Positions 26,021 through 35,822 are shown, counted from the stretch's first letter. The stretch: 64,000 bases of DNA from Prostheceraeus crozeri (GCA_907163375.1 CAJQUW010001071.1:124001-188000), one strand, 5' to 3'. Notes: a model not told the origin generated them from the sequence alone. Program-made: numbers and translations.

Positions 26021-27241
26021 TCACTGTCGATCACTTAGATGAAAGATGTCGGCACGACGCATCCAAGAGTTCATACTTGAAGGATAACCAGTCCATTTAA
26101 CAAGACACCATTCTTCACCTTGCCGTTTTTTACATCGAATGATTTTCTCTACCAAATATGTTTCACTTTCAGTGACTACCTCAATCTCATCGCGGTAAAA
26201 GCTACCCTCAATTTCTTCATTATCGTAATCTTTCAACTTGTAGGTGGTCGGAGAGTCTTTTTGATTAATCCTTGATACTGTAAATACCTCCTCTGTCCAA
26301 TTCGGGAGGTACCCTTTAGCAAAAACACTTTTCACTTTTGAGATACGAACTTTATCGCCAATTTTCACATCACTTTTCACATGAGTGCGTTTACGTTGGA
26401 ATGATTCGCGCACTTTATCTACATTGTCAGCATTTACATCTACTGGTCTGAGTCCAATAGAACGATGGATAGAGTGATTGTAGGCATGGAGTGTATCTTG
26501 TAGAACCTTTGTCCAATTTTGTGTCAAGTTGGCAGTAAAATGTCGCCACAAACGATTTTTTAATGTGCGATTAAAACGTTCAACGAGTGCAGCTTTATAA
26601 GCGCTCTTTACACTAAACAACTCAATGTCATGCCTCTCAAATAATCTTGTCACATGCTGATTTTCAAACTCTTTTCCTTGATCACTCTGAATTCTTTTTG
26701 GAATGCGACCTTCTCGAAAAATTGTTTGGAATGCTTTTGCTACTCCTTTCCCTTCTTTAGTTTTTAAAGGTTGAGCCCACGCATAACGCGAGAAAATATC
26801 AATGACGGTTAAAATAAAATTATTGCCCGAGTTATGTTTTGAAATGGAGGCAACATCGCACAAATCTGCTTGCCACTGTTCATCGATGTCATGAACAATA
26901 TAATGGCGGGTGCGGTACTTCTTTTTCGCTTGTTTGTGGAGTGTATAGGTAGCCTGACCCTTTAACCATCGTTTCACTTGTGATTGTGGAAGACCACTCG
27001 CTTTTGATAATTTCTTGATAGATGCAAATCCTGCCGGATGTTTTACATCATAATAGATTGACTTCAAACGTTCAGTCGATGACGGCTGACTCTTTTTCCT
27101 CCTTCTCATCTTTTTTCTTTCTTGCCTTTCTACATTTACAACAACTGCAGCATTTAGCTTTAGCGGTTTTGCGATCGTGTTCACATTGCTTAGGGGTTTC
27201 ATTATGAGAGCTGGCGCAGCAAGTGCAAGTGACAACGACAT
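26021..27241 (-). CDS. Retroviral-type integrase with C-terminal chromodomain
   Basis: 406 residues. A basic N-terminal HTH-like region (SIKKLSKASGLPQSQVKRWL) precedes the rve/RNase H-fold core with catalytic Asp in QADLCD, Asp in IQSDQGKEF and Glu in ALVERFNRTL. The C-terminal 50 residues (YLVEKIIRCKKRQGEEWCLV, then KWTGYP and W) form a chromodomain, which in other elements directs integration to marked chromatin. It catalyses joining of the element ends to host DNA and accounts for the 6-bp duplication. The first ATG is 27241, but 27202 is also possible because a Cys-rich small gene overlaps the start. Confidence 0.92.
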   Translation of the reverse strand: MSLSLALAAPALIMKPLSNVNTIAKPLKLNAAVVVNVERQERKKMRRRKKSQPSSTERLKSIYYDVKHPAGFASIKKLSKASGLPQSQVKRWLKGQATYTLHKQAKKKYRTRHYIVHDIDEQWQADLCDVASISKHNSGNNFILTVIDIFSRYAWAQPLKTKEGKGVAKAFQTIFREGRIPKRIQSDQGKEFENQHVTRLFERHDIELFSVKSAYKAALVERFNRTLKNRLWRHFTANLTQNWTKVLQDTLHAYNHSIHRSIGLRPVDVNADNVDKVRESFQRKRTHVKSDVKIGDKVRISKVKSVFAKGYLPNWTEEVFTVSRINQKDSPTTYKLKDYDNEEIEGSFYRDEIEVVTESETYLVEKIIRCKKRQGEEWCLVKWTGYPSSMNSWMRRADIFHLSDRQ

Positions 27242-27287
27242 TCACCTCTGGCGGCTCATTACATGGCAAGCAACACATCTGCTTCAT
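27072..27287 (-). CDS. 71-residue Cys-rich protein overlapping the integrase start
   Basis: Contains eleven Cys, mostly in CC and CxxC pairs (MCCLPC, CTCCASS, KCCSCCKC), then an acidic-basic tail. It could bind zinc. Its ATG is one base after the stop of the 230-residue gene (TAATATG), the same tight spacing used throughout this block, which favours a real gene over a shadow. It overlaps the integrase N-terminus in another frame. No family recognised. Confidence 0.45.
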   Translation of the reverse strand: MKQMCCLPCNEPPEVNVVVTCTCCASSHNETPKQCEHDRKTAKAKCCSCCKCRKARKKKDEKEEKESAVID

Positions 27288-27288
27288 A

Positions 27289-27981
27289 TTAATAGTCTGA
27301 GAACATGTATTTCCTAGGAGGAGCTGTTTTACGTTTTCCTTTTACCAGTTTTAGTGGCGATACAGATCTACGTCGAGTTCTTCCCCTTGTTTGCTTAGTG
27401 AGTGTGGGAGGGGATGTAGCAGGTGACGTCTTAAACCAATTTGTTGGCATTTTCATCGCCTGAAGCATTGGAGTAGTAGCCACTGTTGAATCAAGTTCTT
27501 TCAATGTCTCATTATTTAAAGCAAATTTTGGCACATTATGCTTTTTCAATAGTTTAAGAAAGTATGACCAACCAGGTGGAACATAGCCCTGACGGCGCTT
27601 TCTACGTGTCGCATACTGAATCAAGTCTTCATAACGTGAAGCATCAATCACTTTATTTTCATCTGTAATGATTTCTCCTCTATCATTTACATTGAGATGG
27701 GGTTCAATACTGTTGAAAAGAGATATGGCATGTGCGCGAGATGCTAAAGGTGTAGCAGTCGATACAGAGTCACGCATCTTATTCTTCAAGTTTTTCAATT
27801 GCTCAACAGTTTCCGATTGTAATAATACAGCACGATGTGGATCTTTGATGTGAACATTTTGCTGATAATCTATTTCTTTCCTATACATTTGATTTGCAAG
27901 AGGTTGCTTTACTTGCTGCATGGCAGTCAATTGTACATATTCATCCTGAGGAATAACAATCATGCGAGAATAAGAACTCAT
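27289..27981 (-). CDS. Conserved-type Polinton protein, unknown function
   Basis: 230 residues. It begins MIVIPQDEYVQL-like after a short lead, has RRKRRQGYVPPGWSYFLKLL (about 130-150) and a basic C-terminus. I have seen this arrangement in Polintons but know no function; a minor virion protein or DNA-binding role is a guess. Its ATG overlaps the stop of the ATPase gene by four bases (ATGA). Confidence 0.6.
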   Translation of the reverse strand: MSSYSRMIVIPQDEYVQLTAMQQVKQPLANQMYRKEIDYQQNVHIKDPHRAVLLQSETVEQLKNLKNKMRDSVSTATPLASRAHAISLFNSIEPHLNVNDRGEIITDENKVIDASRYEDLIQYATRRKRRQGYVPPGWSYFLKLLKKHNVPKFALNNETLKELDSTVATTPMLQAMKMPTNWFKTSPATSPPTLTKQTRGRTRRRSVSPLKLVKGKRKTAPPRKYMFSDY

Positions 27982-28643
27982 AGTTTGTAGATAATCATGG
28001 GAGTTTTCAAAATATCACTTCGAAATCTAAATTCTTCCGGACACTCTTGCGTAAAGTCAATGAATAAGTAACCGTATGGTTTTTCAGTAGCTGCTTGAAA
28101 AATTTGAATTAAGGCTTTTGATCCTCTGGGTGCAACTTGTCGCGCTAAAATTTCAAATTGACTTTTATCTCGCGGATTCTTGAAAATAGCATAATAGTGT
28201 GTATTCAGGTTTCGTGTACGAGCTTCTTTTCCATCAGGAAACAAATTTTGTGTAATATAGATGATAAAACACCTTTTATGGTGTGCTGCGCGAGTGAACA
28301 TATCTGTAACATCTTTTGAATTCTTACTTTCTTTTAATAAATCATCCAATACAACAACATCATTAGACTGAAGTTTATCCACTGGAATAATTCCTTCATG
28401 TCGAATAAAGTTGCGACTTTGCAATTCCTGAAACAGCGACGGTTGATAAATACCATAACACCAAATCACTCGATTGATAGGTTCCTTAAACAACTCCCTT
28501 CTTTTATCCAATAAATTCAGCGTGAAAACAGTTTTACCTGCATGAGATGGACCTGATACAGTCAGAACTTTATCACATTGAAGTCTGAAATCCATTTTAT
28601 TACTTTGAGACTCAACATTTGCATAATTAACGCTTAGAGCCAA
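27978..28643 (-). CDS. FtsK/HerA-type genome-packaging ATPase
   Basis: 221 residues. Walker A is GPSHAGKT (31-38), Walker B VVVLDD (96-101), and a later polar segment (IIYITQNLF) fits the sensor region. This is the A32-like ATPase that pumps DNA into capsids in Polintons, adenovirus-like and giant viruses. It overlaps the upstream gene by 17 bases if the first ATG is used; Met17 (MDFRLQCDKVLTVSG) would avoid the overlap. Confidence 0.93.
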   Translation of the reverse strand: MALSVNYANVESQSNKMDFRLQCDKVLTVSGPSHAGKTVFTLNLLDKRRELFKEPINRVIWCYGIYQPSLFQELQSRNFIRHEGIIPVDKLQSNDVVVLDDLLKESKNSKDVTDMFTRAAHHKRCFIIYITQNLFPDGKEARTRNLNTHYYAIFKNPRDKSQFEILARQVAPRGSKALIQIFQAATEKPYGYLFIDFTQECPEEFRFRSDILKTPMIIYKL

Positions 28644-28983
28644 AGATATTTCCCAATAGGTTGCCCACGGCAGGAGCTATCATTGGAAGTATTGCTGAAA
28701 GGAAACCGCCCTTTTGTGTTAGAGTTTTCCTCTTTCTTTGAAGGGCGACTTTAGGATTGGAGATGAAACGCAATTTCGTAGCATATCGCTTAAGTAACTT
28801 TCGTTGTTTTGGCGCTAATTTCTTCGTCCTCAACTTCCTCACATGAGAAATAATTTCACAAATGAATTTATCGTTAGCATGTCGTATAGCATTGTATCGC
28901 TGATTTGCTTTCATTCGTCGGAGAGCTTGAATGGCTGAAGAAAACTTTTGACTTTTACGTTTCGTCATTTTACGTTTCGCCAT
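28627..28983 (-). CDS. Basic virion protein with C-terminal amphipathic helix
   Basis: 118 residues. It has a Lys/Arg-rich body and the ending QKGGFLSAILPMIAPAVGNL, a Gly-Gly site plus hydrophobic helix typical of small Polinton/adintovirus minor capsid proteins. It is probably a substrate of the adjacent adenain-like protease. A function in DNA condensation or membrane penetration is inferred from that class. Confidence 0.75.
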   Translation of the reverse strand: MAKRKMTKRKSQKFSSAIQALRRMKANQRYNAIRHANDKFICEIISHVRKLRTKKLAPKQRKLLKRYATKLRFISNPKVALQRKRKTLTQKGGFLSAILPMIAPAVGNLLGNIFGSKR

Positions 28984-29034
28984 TTTCCGTGTTAGTCTTT
29001 GCTAAAACCTATCTTTACCACATTTGCATAGGTA

Positions 29035-29358
29035 CTAACTATTGCGACATAAGTGACACTCGAAATGAGCAATGTCACAGTGGTTACATTGGCAAAGTTG
29101 AATGCAATTACGTATGAAACAGCGTTGACAAAAAGCATGCTTACATCTCTTGAAGATGCGCTTTTCATTTCCATCCTTTCGCTTACATACATCGCAACAC
29201 ATAGTTTCACCGTTACTGATGTCTATAGCAAGTCTTTTTGAAGATATGAATTTGCTAGCCTTTTCTAAATAATAGACGCATGTACAGAAGGAATATACTT
29301 CGAGAGTGAGCAGACATAGCTCGAAAACCAGTTGTGCTACAATCAAGTACCACTGCAT
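29035..29358 (-). CDS. Membrane-anchored RING-like protein
   Basis: 108 residues from the ATG at 29358. A hydrophobic N-terminus (about residues 2-32, WYLIVAQLVFELCLLTLEVY) is followed by Cys/His spacing CDVC...RCKHAFCQRC...CQCNHC...CHLC, which fits a RING-type zinc finger. RING proteins often act as ubiquitin ligases, and viruses use membrane-bound ones to remove host receptors; that role is inference. It lies two bases after the stop of the upstream gene (TGAAAATG). Confidence 0.6.
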   Translation of the reverse strand: MQWYLIVAQLVFELCLLTLEVYSFCTCVYYLEKASKFISSKRLAIDISNGETMCCDVCKRKDGNEKRIFKRCKHAFCQRCFIRNCIQLCQCNHCDIAHFECHLCRNS

Positions 29359-29360
29359 TT

Positions 29361-29771
29361 TCAATTTTTCTTTATGGAAAGTTGAATGTGAATATCTGAA
29401 ATCGCTTCAATCACTAGACTGCTACCATGATGGTTAAATGCGTTAAGACGTTCAGCAATTTTTATCATATGTCTTTTAAAAAATTCTTGGGGGTGATCTA
29501 CCACTTCCATTGAATAAGAAGCAAAATGGAAAGAGCGACTTTCCACCTCTTCCTTTCCAAAATGACTAAACTTAATTTTCGCAACTAATCGCGCCATGAT
29601 AATGCTATCAGAGAATGTATTCATTAACTCTAGAAATAGAGTGCTAGCATCATCGACCACTGCTTCGATGTCGGTCTCATCTTTATGAAATTTTATCACA
29701 TAATCTTGAACAGCTCCTTTTAAACTTTGCCTATGAAAACGTAATGTTCCGCAGTCGTTTGAGAAAGACAT
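29361..29771 (-). CDS. 136-residue Polinton-associated protein
   Basis: The tail LNAFNHHGSSLVIEAISDIH resembles a domain found in many invertebrate Polinton-linked proteins (a Gly-Ser-x-Trp/Leu pattern before a beta strand), sometimes fused to the polymerase. Function unknown. It is acidic-neutral with no zinc site or membrane segment. Confidence 0.55.
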   Translation of the reverse strand: MSFSNDCGTLRFHRQSLKGAVQDYVIKFHKDETDIEAVVDDASTLFLELMNTFSDSIIMARLVAKIKFSHFGKEEVESRSFHFASYSMEVVDHPQEFFKRHMIKIAERLNAFNHHGSSLVIEAISDIHIQLSIKKN

Positions 29772-29858
29772 GATCGCCCTTTATCTAACCCATCCATTGC
29801 ATGAAAACAACAACTCTTCTCATAGTAACATTTATTGAATAATGGTAACAAGCATGCA

Positions 29859-30389
29859 TTATAAATCAATGGTTTGAAAGAGATAAAATAGATACAGCTG
29901 GTAACTATCATACAGCGAGCAATGATAACCATACAGGACTTTGGCAGTGTTGAGGTAAGGAGGAAAGAAGCATTGGTTATGAACGTAGCTACTACAACGA
30001 ACAGACAAAATAGGAACACACAAATCCTTAAAACGTTTTGTGACTTCATGATAATGTTGATTCACTCTACTATCCCAAGGTGGGAGCAAAATATCATCAA
30101 TGATTAGATTGGGAAATACTTTCCTCTCCTTACCAGGATTATTACAAAAGATGCGTATAACATTGAAAGCAGCTAACCATCGTTTAAAGTCAATAAGAAG
30201 AGCACTCTCACAAGAAAAGCCATAGTCTTGCAAATATTTCAGATTAAGTCCATGAATGTGTTTTCTCGCCCATTGATCAACATTGGGATCGCAGTTGGCA
30301 TGTTGATGATAGACACTAACAATCTGATATGTCCAATTGTTCATAGCAATAGCACTGAGCTCCTGTACAGGTTCACCCTCACAATCCAT
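29859..30389 (-). CDS. Possible DEDD-type exonuclease
   Basis: 176 residues. The start MDCEGEPVQELSAIAM gives an acidic pair (Asp2-Glu4) like Exo I of DEDD exonucleases, and HIHGLNLKYLQDYG and FKRWL fit the helix before the second site. The last acidic residues are not obvious to me. A nucleic-acid exonuclease is the best guess. Confidence 0.45.
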   Translation of the reverse strand: MDCEGEPVQELSAIAMNNWTYQIVSVYHQHANCDPNVDQWARKHIHGLNLKYLQDYGFSCESALLIDFKRWLAAFNVIRIFCNNPGKERKVFPNLIIDDILLPPWDSRVNQHYHEVTKRFKDLCVPILSVRCSSYVHNQCFFPPYLNTAKVLYGYHCSLYDSYQLYLFYLFQTIDL

Positions 30390-30441
30390 AAAAATGATGA
30401 TAGAAGCCTAAAACGGAAATTTACACATCTAAGGAAACGTT

Positions 30442-30645
30442 CTATAACATATTACAAAATGAAGAATTACATCGATGCTTTTCACGACAAAATACACAAA
30501 TGATATGATGGCAACGAAGAAGTAAAATGTATCTAATAAGACCACGTCTACGACACTCAAAGCACATAAGCGAATTGTCATAGGGTCGAGTTAGGAAAGG
30601 ACTAGCAATTCTCCTTCTTTGATTTGCGTTTTGATGTAGCATTCT
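30442..30645 (-). CDS. Small RING-like zinc protein
   Basis: 67 residues from the ATG at 30645. MCFECRRRGLIRY...LLRCHHIICVFC and two late Cys give a C-x2-C...C-x-H-x3-C-x2-C pattern like a short RING. The N-terminal lead is basic. It overlaps the end of the 204-residue gene by 44 bases. It may be the second RING-type gene of the element. Confidence 0.45.
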   Translation of the reverse strand, partial: RMLHQNANQRRRIASPFLTRPYDNSLMCFECRRRGLIRYILLLRCHHIICVFCREKHRCNSSFCNML

Positions 30646-31216
30646 TCTCCGACTTGCGCTTCGTACCACTGCTGTTAAGGATTTGATCAATTATGTCGTC
30701 CACGTTGGGTGGTTTCGGAATATATAGGATGGATTCCATATGCATGGAGAGAGAGGCTATTTTATTATCCTTGTGTCGACCATAATATAGCCCATTCACT
30801 TTGAAAAGGATATCCCAAGTACCTTCTCCGAGCTCATCACATCTGATGGGTATTGAATGATCTCCCTCCTTCTTATAGTAAGTACACCAATGTGATACCG
30901 GTAGGCAAATGTGATTACCATCCCAAATCTTTCTATAGGGAGTATCCTTGTCATCTCTCGCCTTCCACTCTTGAGCAAGAGGAGTAGGAATGTCCATATT
31001 TAATGTCACGTACTCCTCAATAATATCAAGTTGGTGGCGAATGTACGGACTCACGGGGATCAGTATGTAGTCCCCATACTGATTGTGCATTATCTTGACA
31101 TCCGTGGAAGGGAGCATTCCCGTTTGGAGTACTACGCTATGATCATCATAACGCAAGGCTTGTTTAAATTTACGCTGTAGCGGTGTAGGATTATGTACCT
31201 TGGATGTTTCTTCCAC
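30602..31216 (-). CDS. 204-residue protein, possible DNA-binding, split leader
   Basis: Not recognised. The middle and C-terminal part (WDILFKVNGLYYGRHKDNK) is beta-rich and the tail is a run of Lys/Ser (KRKSEKNATSKRKSKKEN), which would suit a single-strand DNA-binding protein, but no motif proves it. The uninterrupted frame has no ATG at its left edge. A start codon at 31377-31375 followed at once by a GTAAGT donor, with an acceptor at 31307, suggests a spliced leader. It has its own TATA box and is the outermost gene at this end. Confidence 0.6.
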   Translation of the reverse strand: MEETSKVHNPTPLQRKFKQALRYDDHSVVLQTGMLPSTDVKIMHNQYGDYILIPVSPYIRHQLDIIEEYVTLNMDIPTPLAQEWKARDDKDTPYRKIWDGNHICLPVSHWCTYYKKEGDHSIPIRCDELGEGTWDILFKVNGLYYGRHKDNKIASLSMHMESILYIPKPPNVDDIIDQILNSSGTKRKSEKNATSKRKSKKENC

Positions 31217-31306
31217 TGGCCTCAGTTGTAGATGATCTGACCGTAGCGAACCTTGTAACGTTTGACCGCCATTTTGTCCTACTAGTGCAGCAGATGGAGT
31301 AGATGC

Positions 31307-31377
31307 CTGAAAATGAAAAAAGATTGTATTAAGTTTACGTTCAAGGGAGGAGAGGGAGGGAAGTAGCGACTTACCAT
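31307..31377 (-). other. Candidate ATG-abutting intron
   Basis: On the minus strand, ATG (31377-31375) is followed directly by GTAAGT and a 68-nt intron ending TTTTCAG at 31307. It is the same layout as the polymerase gene leader. Confidence 0.5.
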
Positions 31378-31473
31378 TTTAGTTGGATAATAGAACAGGG
31401 AACTAGAGAGAGAAAATGTGCGTCCGTCACTCGTGTGATTCAACGATGGAATGATTCTCACTGTGGAAGGCTC

Positions 31474-31487
31474 GCTATTTATAAAGA
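31474..31487 (-). promoter_or_regulatory. TATA box of the right-end gene
   Basis: TTTATAAATAGCGAG on the minus strand lies about 100 bases before the start codon at 31377. CCAAT words stand further upstream (near 31505 and 31525). Confidence 0.65.
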
Positions 31488-31670
31488 AATGCTTGATTCT
31501 CATTGGATGATGATCCTCATTGGACAATAACATCAAGTTGATTCCAAATCTGGCATCCGTTTACCAATCCGATAGTTCGTTTTGAAGCTACAGCCCAAAA
31601 CGTCCCAAATTCTAACTCTGTCGTTTTTCACCAATGTCCCAAAATCTTAAATGGCGTCTCACATGTAAAC

Positions 31671-32248
31671 GAAGGCAGATACGAACAAGCCGATTCTTTC
31701 ACTGAATTTGTCTCACTCTTAGCTTTCAAACGAGCTATCGCACGACAAAATCCGTCCACTGGAAGCAAGCTGTCCAGGGGGGGGGGACGTCAGCCGAAAA
31801 TTTTTTCTCTCCGATTTCGCTGGAAACATCCTTCCTAACCCAAAATTTCACGTAGATTCCGAATCTGGCCTCCGTTTTCTCATCCGATGCTTCGTTTGGA
31901 CGCTACACACCAAAAACATCACACACTATAGCCTCAAGACTAATCCTGGCGGTCGCCCACGTCAACCTAGACGGTCGCCCACGTCAACCAGGCGGTCGGA
32001 CCAACGCACCCGAGTCTCACACTCTGTTGTTGCAGAGGGGGGGGGACGTCAGCGAACATGTTGTGAACGTGGACCCACCCGGCCGGCACACCACGACAGA
32101 CCACAACCTCTGTCGTTCCAGAGGGGGGGGGGACTCAGACACGAAGCACCACGGCGGCCGACCACGACACTCTGCCGTGCCAGAGGGGGGGGGACGCAGC
32201 GATGGCCGCCATCTTGCGCGGTCCAGAAGTGGAGTTTTGCTTACTACT
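31671..32248 (-). repeat. Right terminal inverted repeat of the Polinton
   Basis: Inverse of 7831-8606 without its extra block of about 190-200 bp. It carries the same C-run plus CTCTG hairpin modules on the minus strand. It ends GCTTACTACT, then the GAGAGC duplication. Confidence 0.9.
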
Positions 32249-32254
32249 GAGAGC

Positions 32255-33748
32255 GTATAAATACAAATTAATACTTAAATCTTACCTTATCCTAGTACAG
32301 AGTAGGATACGTAATACTTGCAACGGCTAGTCAACACAACTTTTAAAGGGACGGGAAATAAATCAAAACTTGTAATCAATTTTATTTACTAAATATCAGA
32401 CTTAAGATGAGAACTCGGCATGAAACATGACGAGAAGCTAACCAAAACGTGATCAATAAATTTCTTGGTCTCATTATTCTGTGTAATGCATAAAATCCCA
32501 TTCAATGATAAATTTGCGTCTCATTAGTGATTAGTTTCCTTAAACTTATCCACCAATTCAGAGACTTCGATTATCGGCCATATGTAATTAATTGGTGCCT
32601 AAAACTTCGCATTCTTGATGGTTGTTTGGTTACAGAGAAAGAAAGGTAAGATTTTGTAGTTAGTTAAATCATGGTTTGAATGCACTAAATCATCGCTTTG
32701 TTTATCTTCAGTTTGCGTGCAGAATGGTTGTACAGTCAAGGAAAGGGAAGATATTTCAAACCGGGACAGCATATTAATCTTGTCTTCTATCTCAATCAAA
32801 ATTGTCCTCTTTCATCCATTCAGGTAACATTTGCAGTCTTGAAAACCAGCCTGTTATGTTGAATGACCAAATGATACATCTTTCAATCATTTCATGTCCT
32901 CATTTTCATTTCCCAATTATATAATCTTTTAGTAAGTCAAGCTAGTAATTTTGATATTGAATTCACGCGCATCGAACTACATCTTTGAAAGCCTCGTTTA
33001 TGAAGCTTTAACGTCACTACTCCCTCATTGGAGCTTGAACGAAGCTGACAAGGTCAGGCATTTTCTGGAGCACAGGGATTCTTTTAGTCAGTCCGGATGC
33101 CTTTCCTGTCGACGTACAATGGCAATCTTGGTGCTCGACACCAAGATCAAAAGACCGCTGGGCCAATCACTTTACCGCTGTGAAACGGATACACAAATAA
33201 AGAACTAAGAAATATTAGTGAGGTACAATGCATTTTAAAGCAAAAATTGATGACCCTCCGATGTACTTCAACCCAATCCATTCGGAGGGTTGGTGGTTAC
33301 TTTATGAGGAAAATCTTCCATGTTTTATGTAAATAAGTGTGCTTGATTTGTACTCCTTGCACAAATCAATCTTCTGCAAGTTCACTGTTTAGCAATAATT
33401 GATAGTTTTTTTATTGGTTGGAATACTGAACTATATAAATACCGAGCAAGTTTTATTAGGTCTATTATGAAACTTTGGATATAATGTAATTTTTTCAATC
33501 ATTATATTGGATGTATTGACTGTAAAAGAGAATTTTTGTAATTATGTAGGCCTATTTTGTGTCATTTAATATTCTTCAACAACGAAATATGTTTTATTAC
33601 GAAAATGTTTTATGAAAAAATATACGGACATGTCTGTTAGTAGACACAATTTTGCAAGTAAATTTGTGAATGAAGAACAACTTTGCAGTATGCATAGATA
33701 CATCGTTGTAACAGATGCGTTTCAGTACGCGTAACGTACCATCATCTG
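32255..33748. other. Non-coding flank
   Basis: No gene is supported. Near 33089-33112 GGATGCCTTTCCTGTCGAC is the inverse of the GTCGACAGGAAGGGCATC word at 50963, a tail typical of RTE LINEs and their SINEs. Confidence 0.4.
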
Positions 33749-35822
33749 TGAACAGCAGAACGTGGAAGTAAACATTGGGTTATATACAGGACATAGTTCA
33801 TTCACAAACAGCGAGATTAACATAAACAAATGAAAAGGATAAACAAAGTAAAAATGAAAATGACTCAGATTGAGTCTGGTTATTCATGAGTTTGACATTG
33901 CTATTTACATGCGACTTTATCAAAATAGCTTCACCAATACGAGTGTATCTAGTATGGAGCAGAATAGAAGAGAACGATTGCTCGGACGGTATGTGAGTAT
34001 GCACGGAAATTTCAGAGGCTGGTCTTCCTTTGAGATCTTTTGTGCGATTAAAAATATGACGTCGAGTTTCCCCGATATACCATTTAGTACAATGCTCATA
34101 GCTATATTTGTAAATGAGAGAGGATTGCTCGTTGAACTGAATTTTATCTTTATAATGACAAATGTCCATGATTATTACACGCCAATTTTATATTAGACGC
34201 TTTTCAATGTTGAGTTTAATCTATGAACTTTATTCTTTTTTTCTTTGGGAGACTCACTCATGTATGATAATTTCCAGTATATAGATACTTTCGTTTCTTC
34301 AGGGCTATCATCAGTTTGGTTAGACTTAGGGTGATCGCAATTATGAAAAATCTTGTCTATGAAAGATGAACTCTATCCGTATTTTATGAAAATGACTTTG
34401 ACAATATTTTTATTTTGAAAGCGAATAGCATTATCAGTCGTCAATTTTTGGGAACTCATGTATAAAGCTTTGATATCATTAATCTTGCACCTATCCGGAG
34501 AATGGACTAACTTATGCTTATGCACAAAGGTACTGGTACTTTTCACATGCCACTTAGTTTTCTCTATTTTATATTCAATGTACTCAGTTATATCAAGGAA
34601 GAATAACGTAATATCAACAGAATACTTCATAGTAAACTTTATATCATCACGAAGAGAATAAAGCGACATTAGAAAAGCTTCGGCAGAATTTTCATTTTCA
34701 AAAGTCGTTAAGACATCATCGACATAGCGGATATAAAGTCTAGGCATGGTCATTTGCTTTTCGAGCATGTCTAAACAAAAATCCGAATAATGGGTGCAAG
34801 AGATGATCTTATGCTTAAACCTTTATATTGAACATAATCATTAGCGTTGAAGATAAAAGGGGTCTGAGTTCACGAAATTTCCAACAACTCGTGTAAAGTT
34901 TCTTTAGAAACAGGGAACCTATCAAAAGGAATAATATCGGTGGTATATTTGATAGTATCGCTGACAGGAATATTAGAAAATAGTTGAGTAGCATCAAAAC
35001 TAGCTAAGAATAGATTGTCATTATCTACGCTAGTGTTAGTGATGCATGCTTGAGCAGAAAAACTATATGAATTTTCTAAGTTGAAGGTGCGAAAGGTTTT
35101 AACATCTGCAGCGACCAATCAGCAAATGTTACAACAATTGTACATAGAGGGGACAGATCTTAAGGGAGGATCACATTCCAATTTGTGGAGTTTTGGTAAC
35201 CCGTATAACCGACTTGGTGTACAGCCCGTAGTTCGCAATTACTTGTATAATGATTCACTAATTGCCCCCGTTGTTCTTCATTTTGAGTAATTTGAGGTTT
35301 GTCTGGTTTTCTTTAGCGATGTAAATGTTCTTCTTACCGGGATCAACTCGGTTCATAATGACGTTGCCGTTTCCTTTGTCAAAGCGATTGATGTAAAACG
35401 TTTTGTCTTTGCAAAGTGATTTTAAAGCCTTGAACAGATTTTGAATCTTCCTTGGTAGATTGAATTTTCGCTTTGTTAGAGATCTAACTGCAGTTTTCAA
35501 GAGATGGTTGACAATGTCGCATGAAAAATATCTCAAAGGAAGACCAGCCTCTGAAATTTCCGTGCATACTCACATACCGTCCGAGCAATCGTTCTCTTCT
35601 ATTCTGCTCCATACTAGATACACTCGTATTGGTGAAGCTATTTTGATAAAGTCGCATGTAAATAGCAATGTCAAACTCATGAATAACCAGACTCAATCTG
35701 AGTCATTTTCATTTTTACTTTGATTATCCTTTTCATTTGTTTATGTTAATCTCGCTGTTTGTGAATGAACTATGTCCTGTATACTCGTATAACCCAATGT
35801 TTACTTCCACGTTCTGCTGTTC
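33749..35822 (-). mobile_element. Penelope-like element, decayed, with inverted arms
   Basis: On the minus strand, reading from 35536 to 33798, are remnants of an N-terminal Penelope segment (FDKGNGNVIMNR), reverse transcriptase pieces (SFDATQLFSNIP, then the catalytic IRYVDDVLTTF) and a GIY-YIG endonuclease piece (KWYIGETRRHIFNRT). The frames are interrupted several times, so it is broken. About 290 bp of the 3' end (33749-34036) is repeated in inverse at the 5' side (35529-35822). Inverted terminal pieces of this kind are known in Penelope-like elements. Confidence 0.8.

Larger units (their letters stand above)
7831..32248. mobile_element. Polinton/Maverick, complete in layout, young
   Basis: The element is 24,418 bp. 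Its ends read AGTAGTAAGC and GCTTACTACT and are flanked by a perfect 6-bp duplication GAGAGC (7825-7830 and 32249-32254), the size typical of Polintons. It encodes the Polinton core set: protein-primed family B DNA polymerase, retroviral-type integrase, FtsK/HerA-type packaging ATPase, adenain-like protease and a capsid protein, plus about fifteen accessory genes. The terminal repeats are close to identical outside one block present only on the left, and the core genes show no obvious break. I infer a recent insertion that looks whole. Unusual extras are histone-like stem-loops with HDV-like ribozymes, a TBP-like gene and two RING-like genes. Confidence 0.95.
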
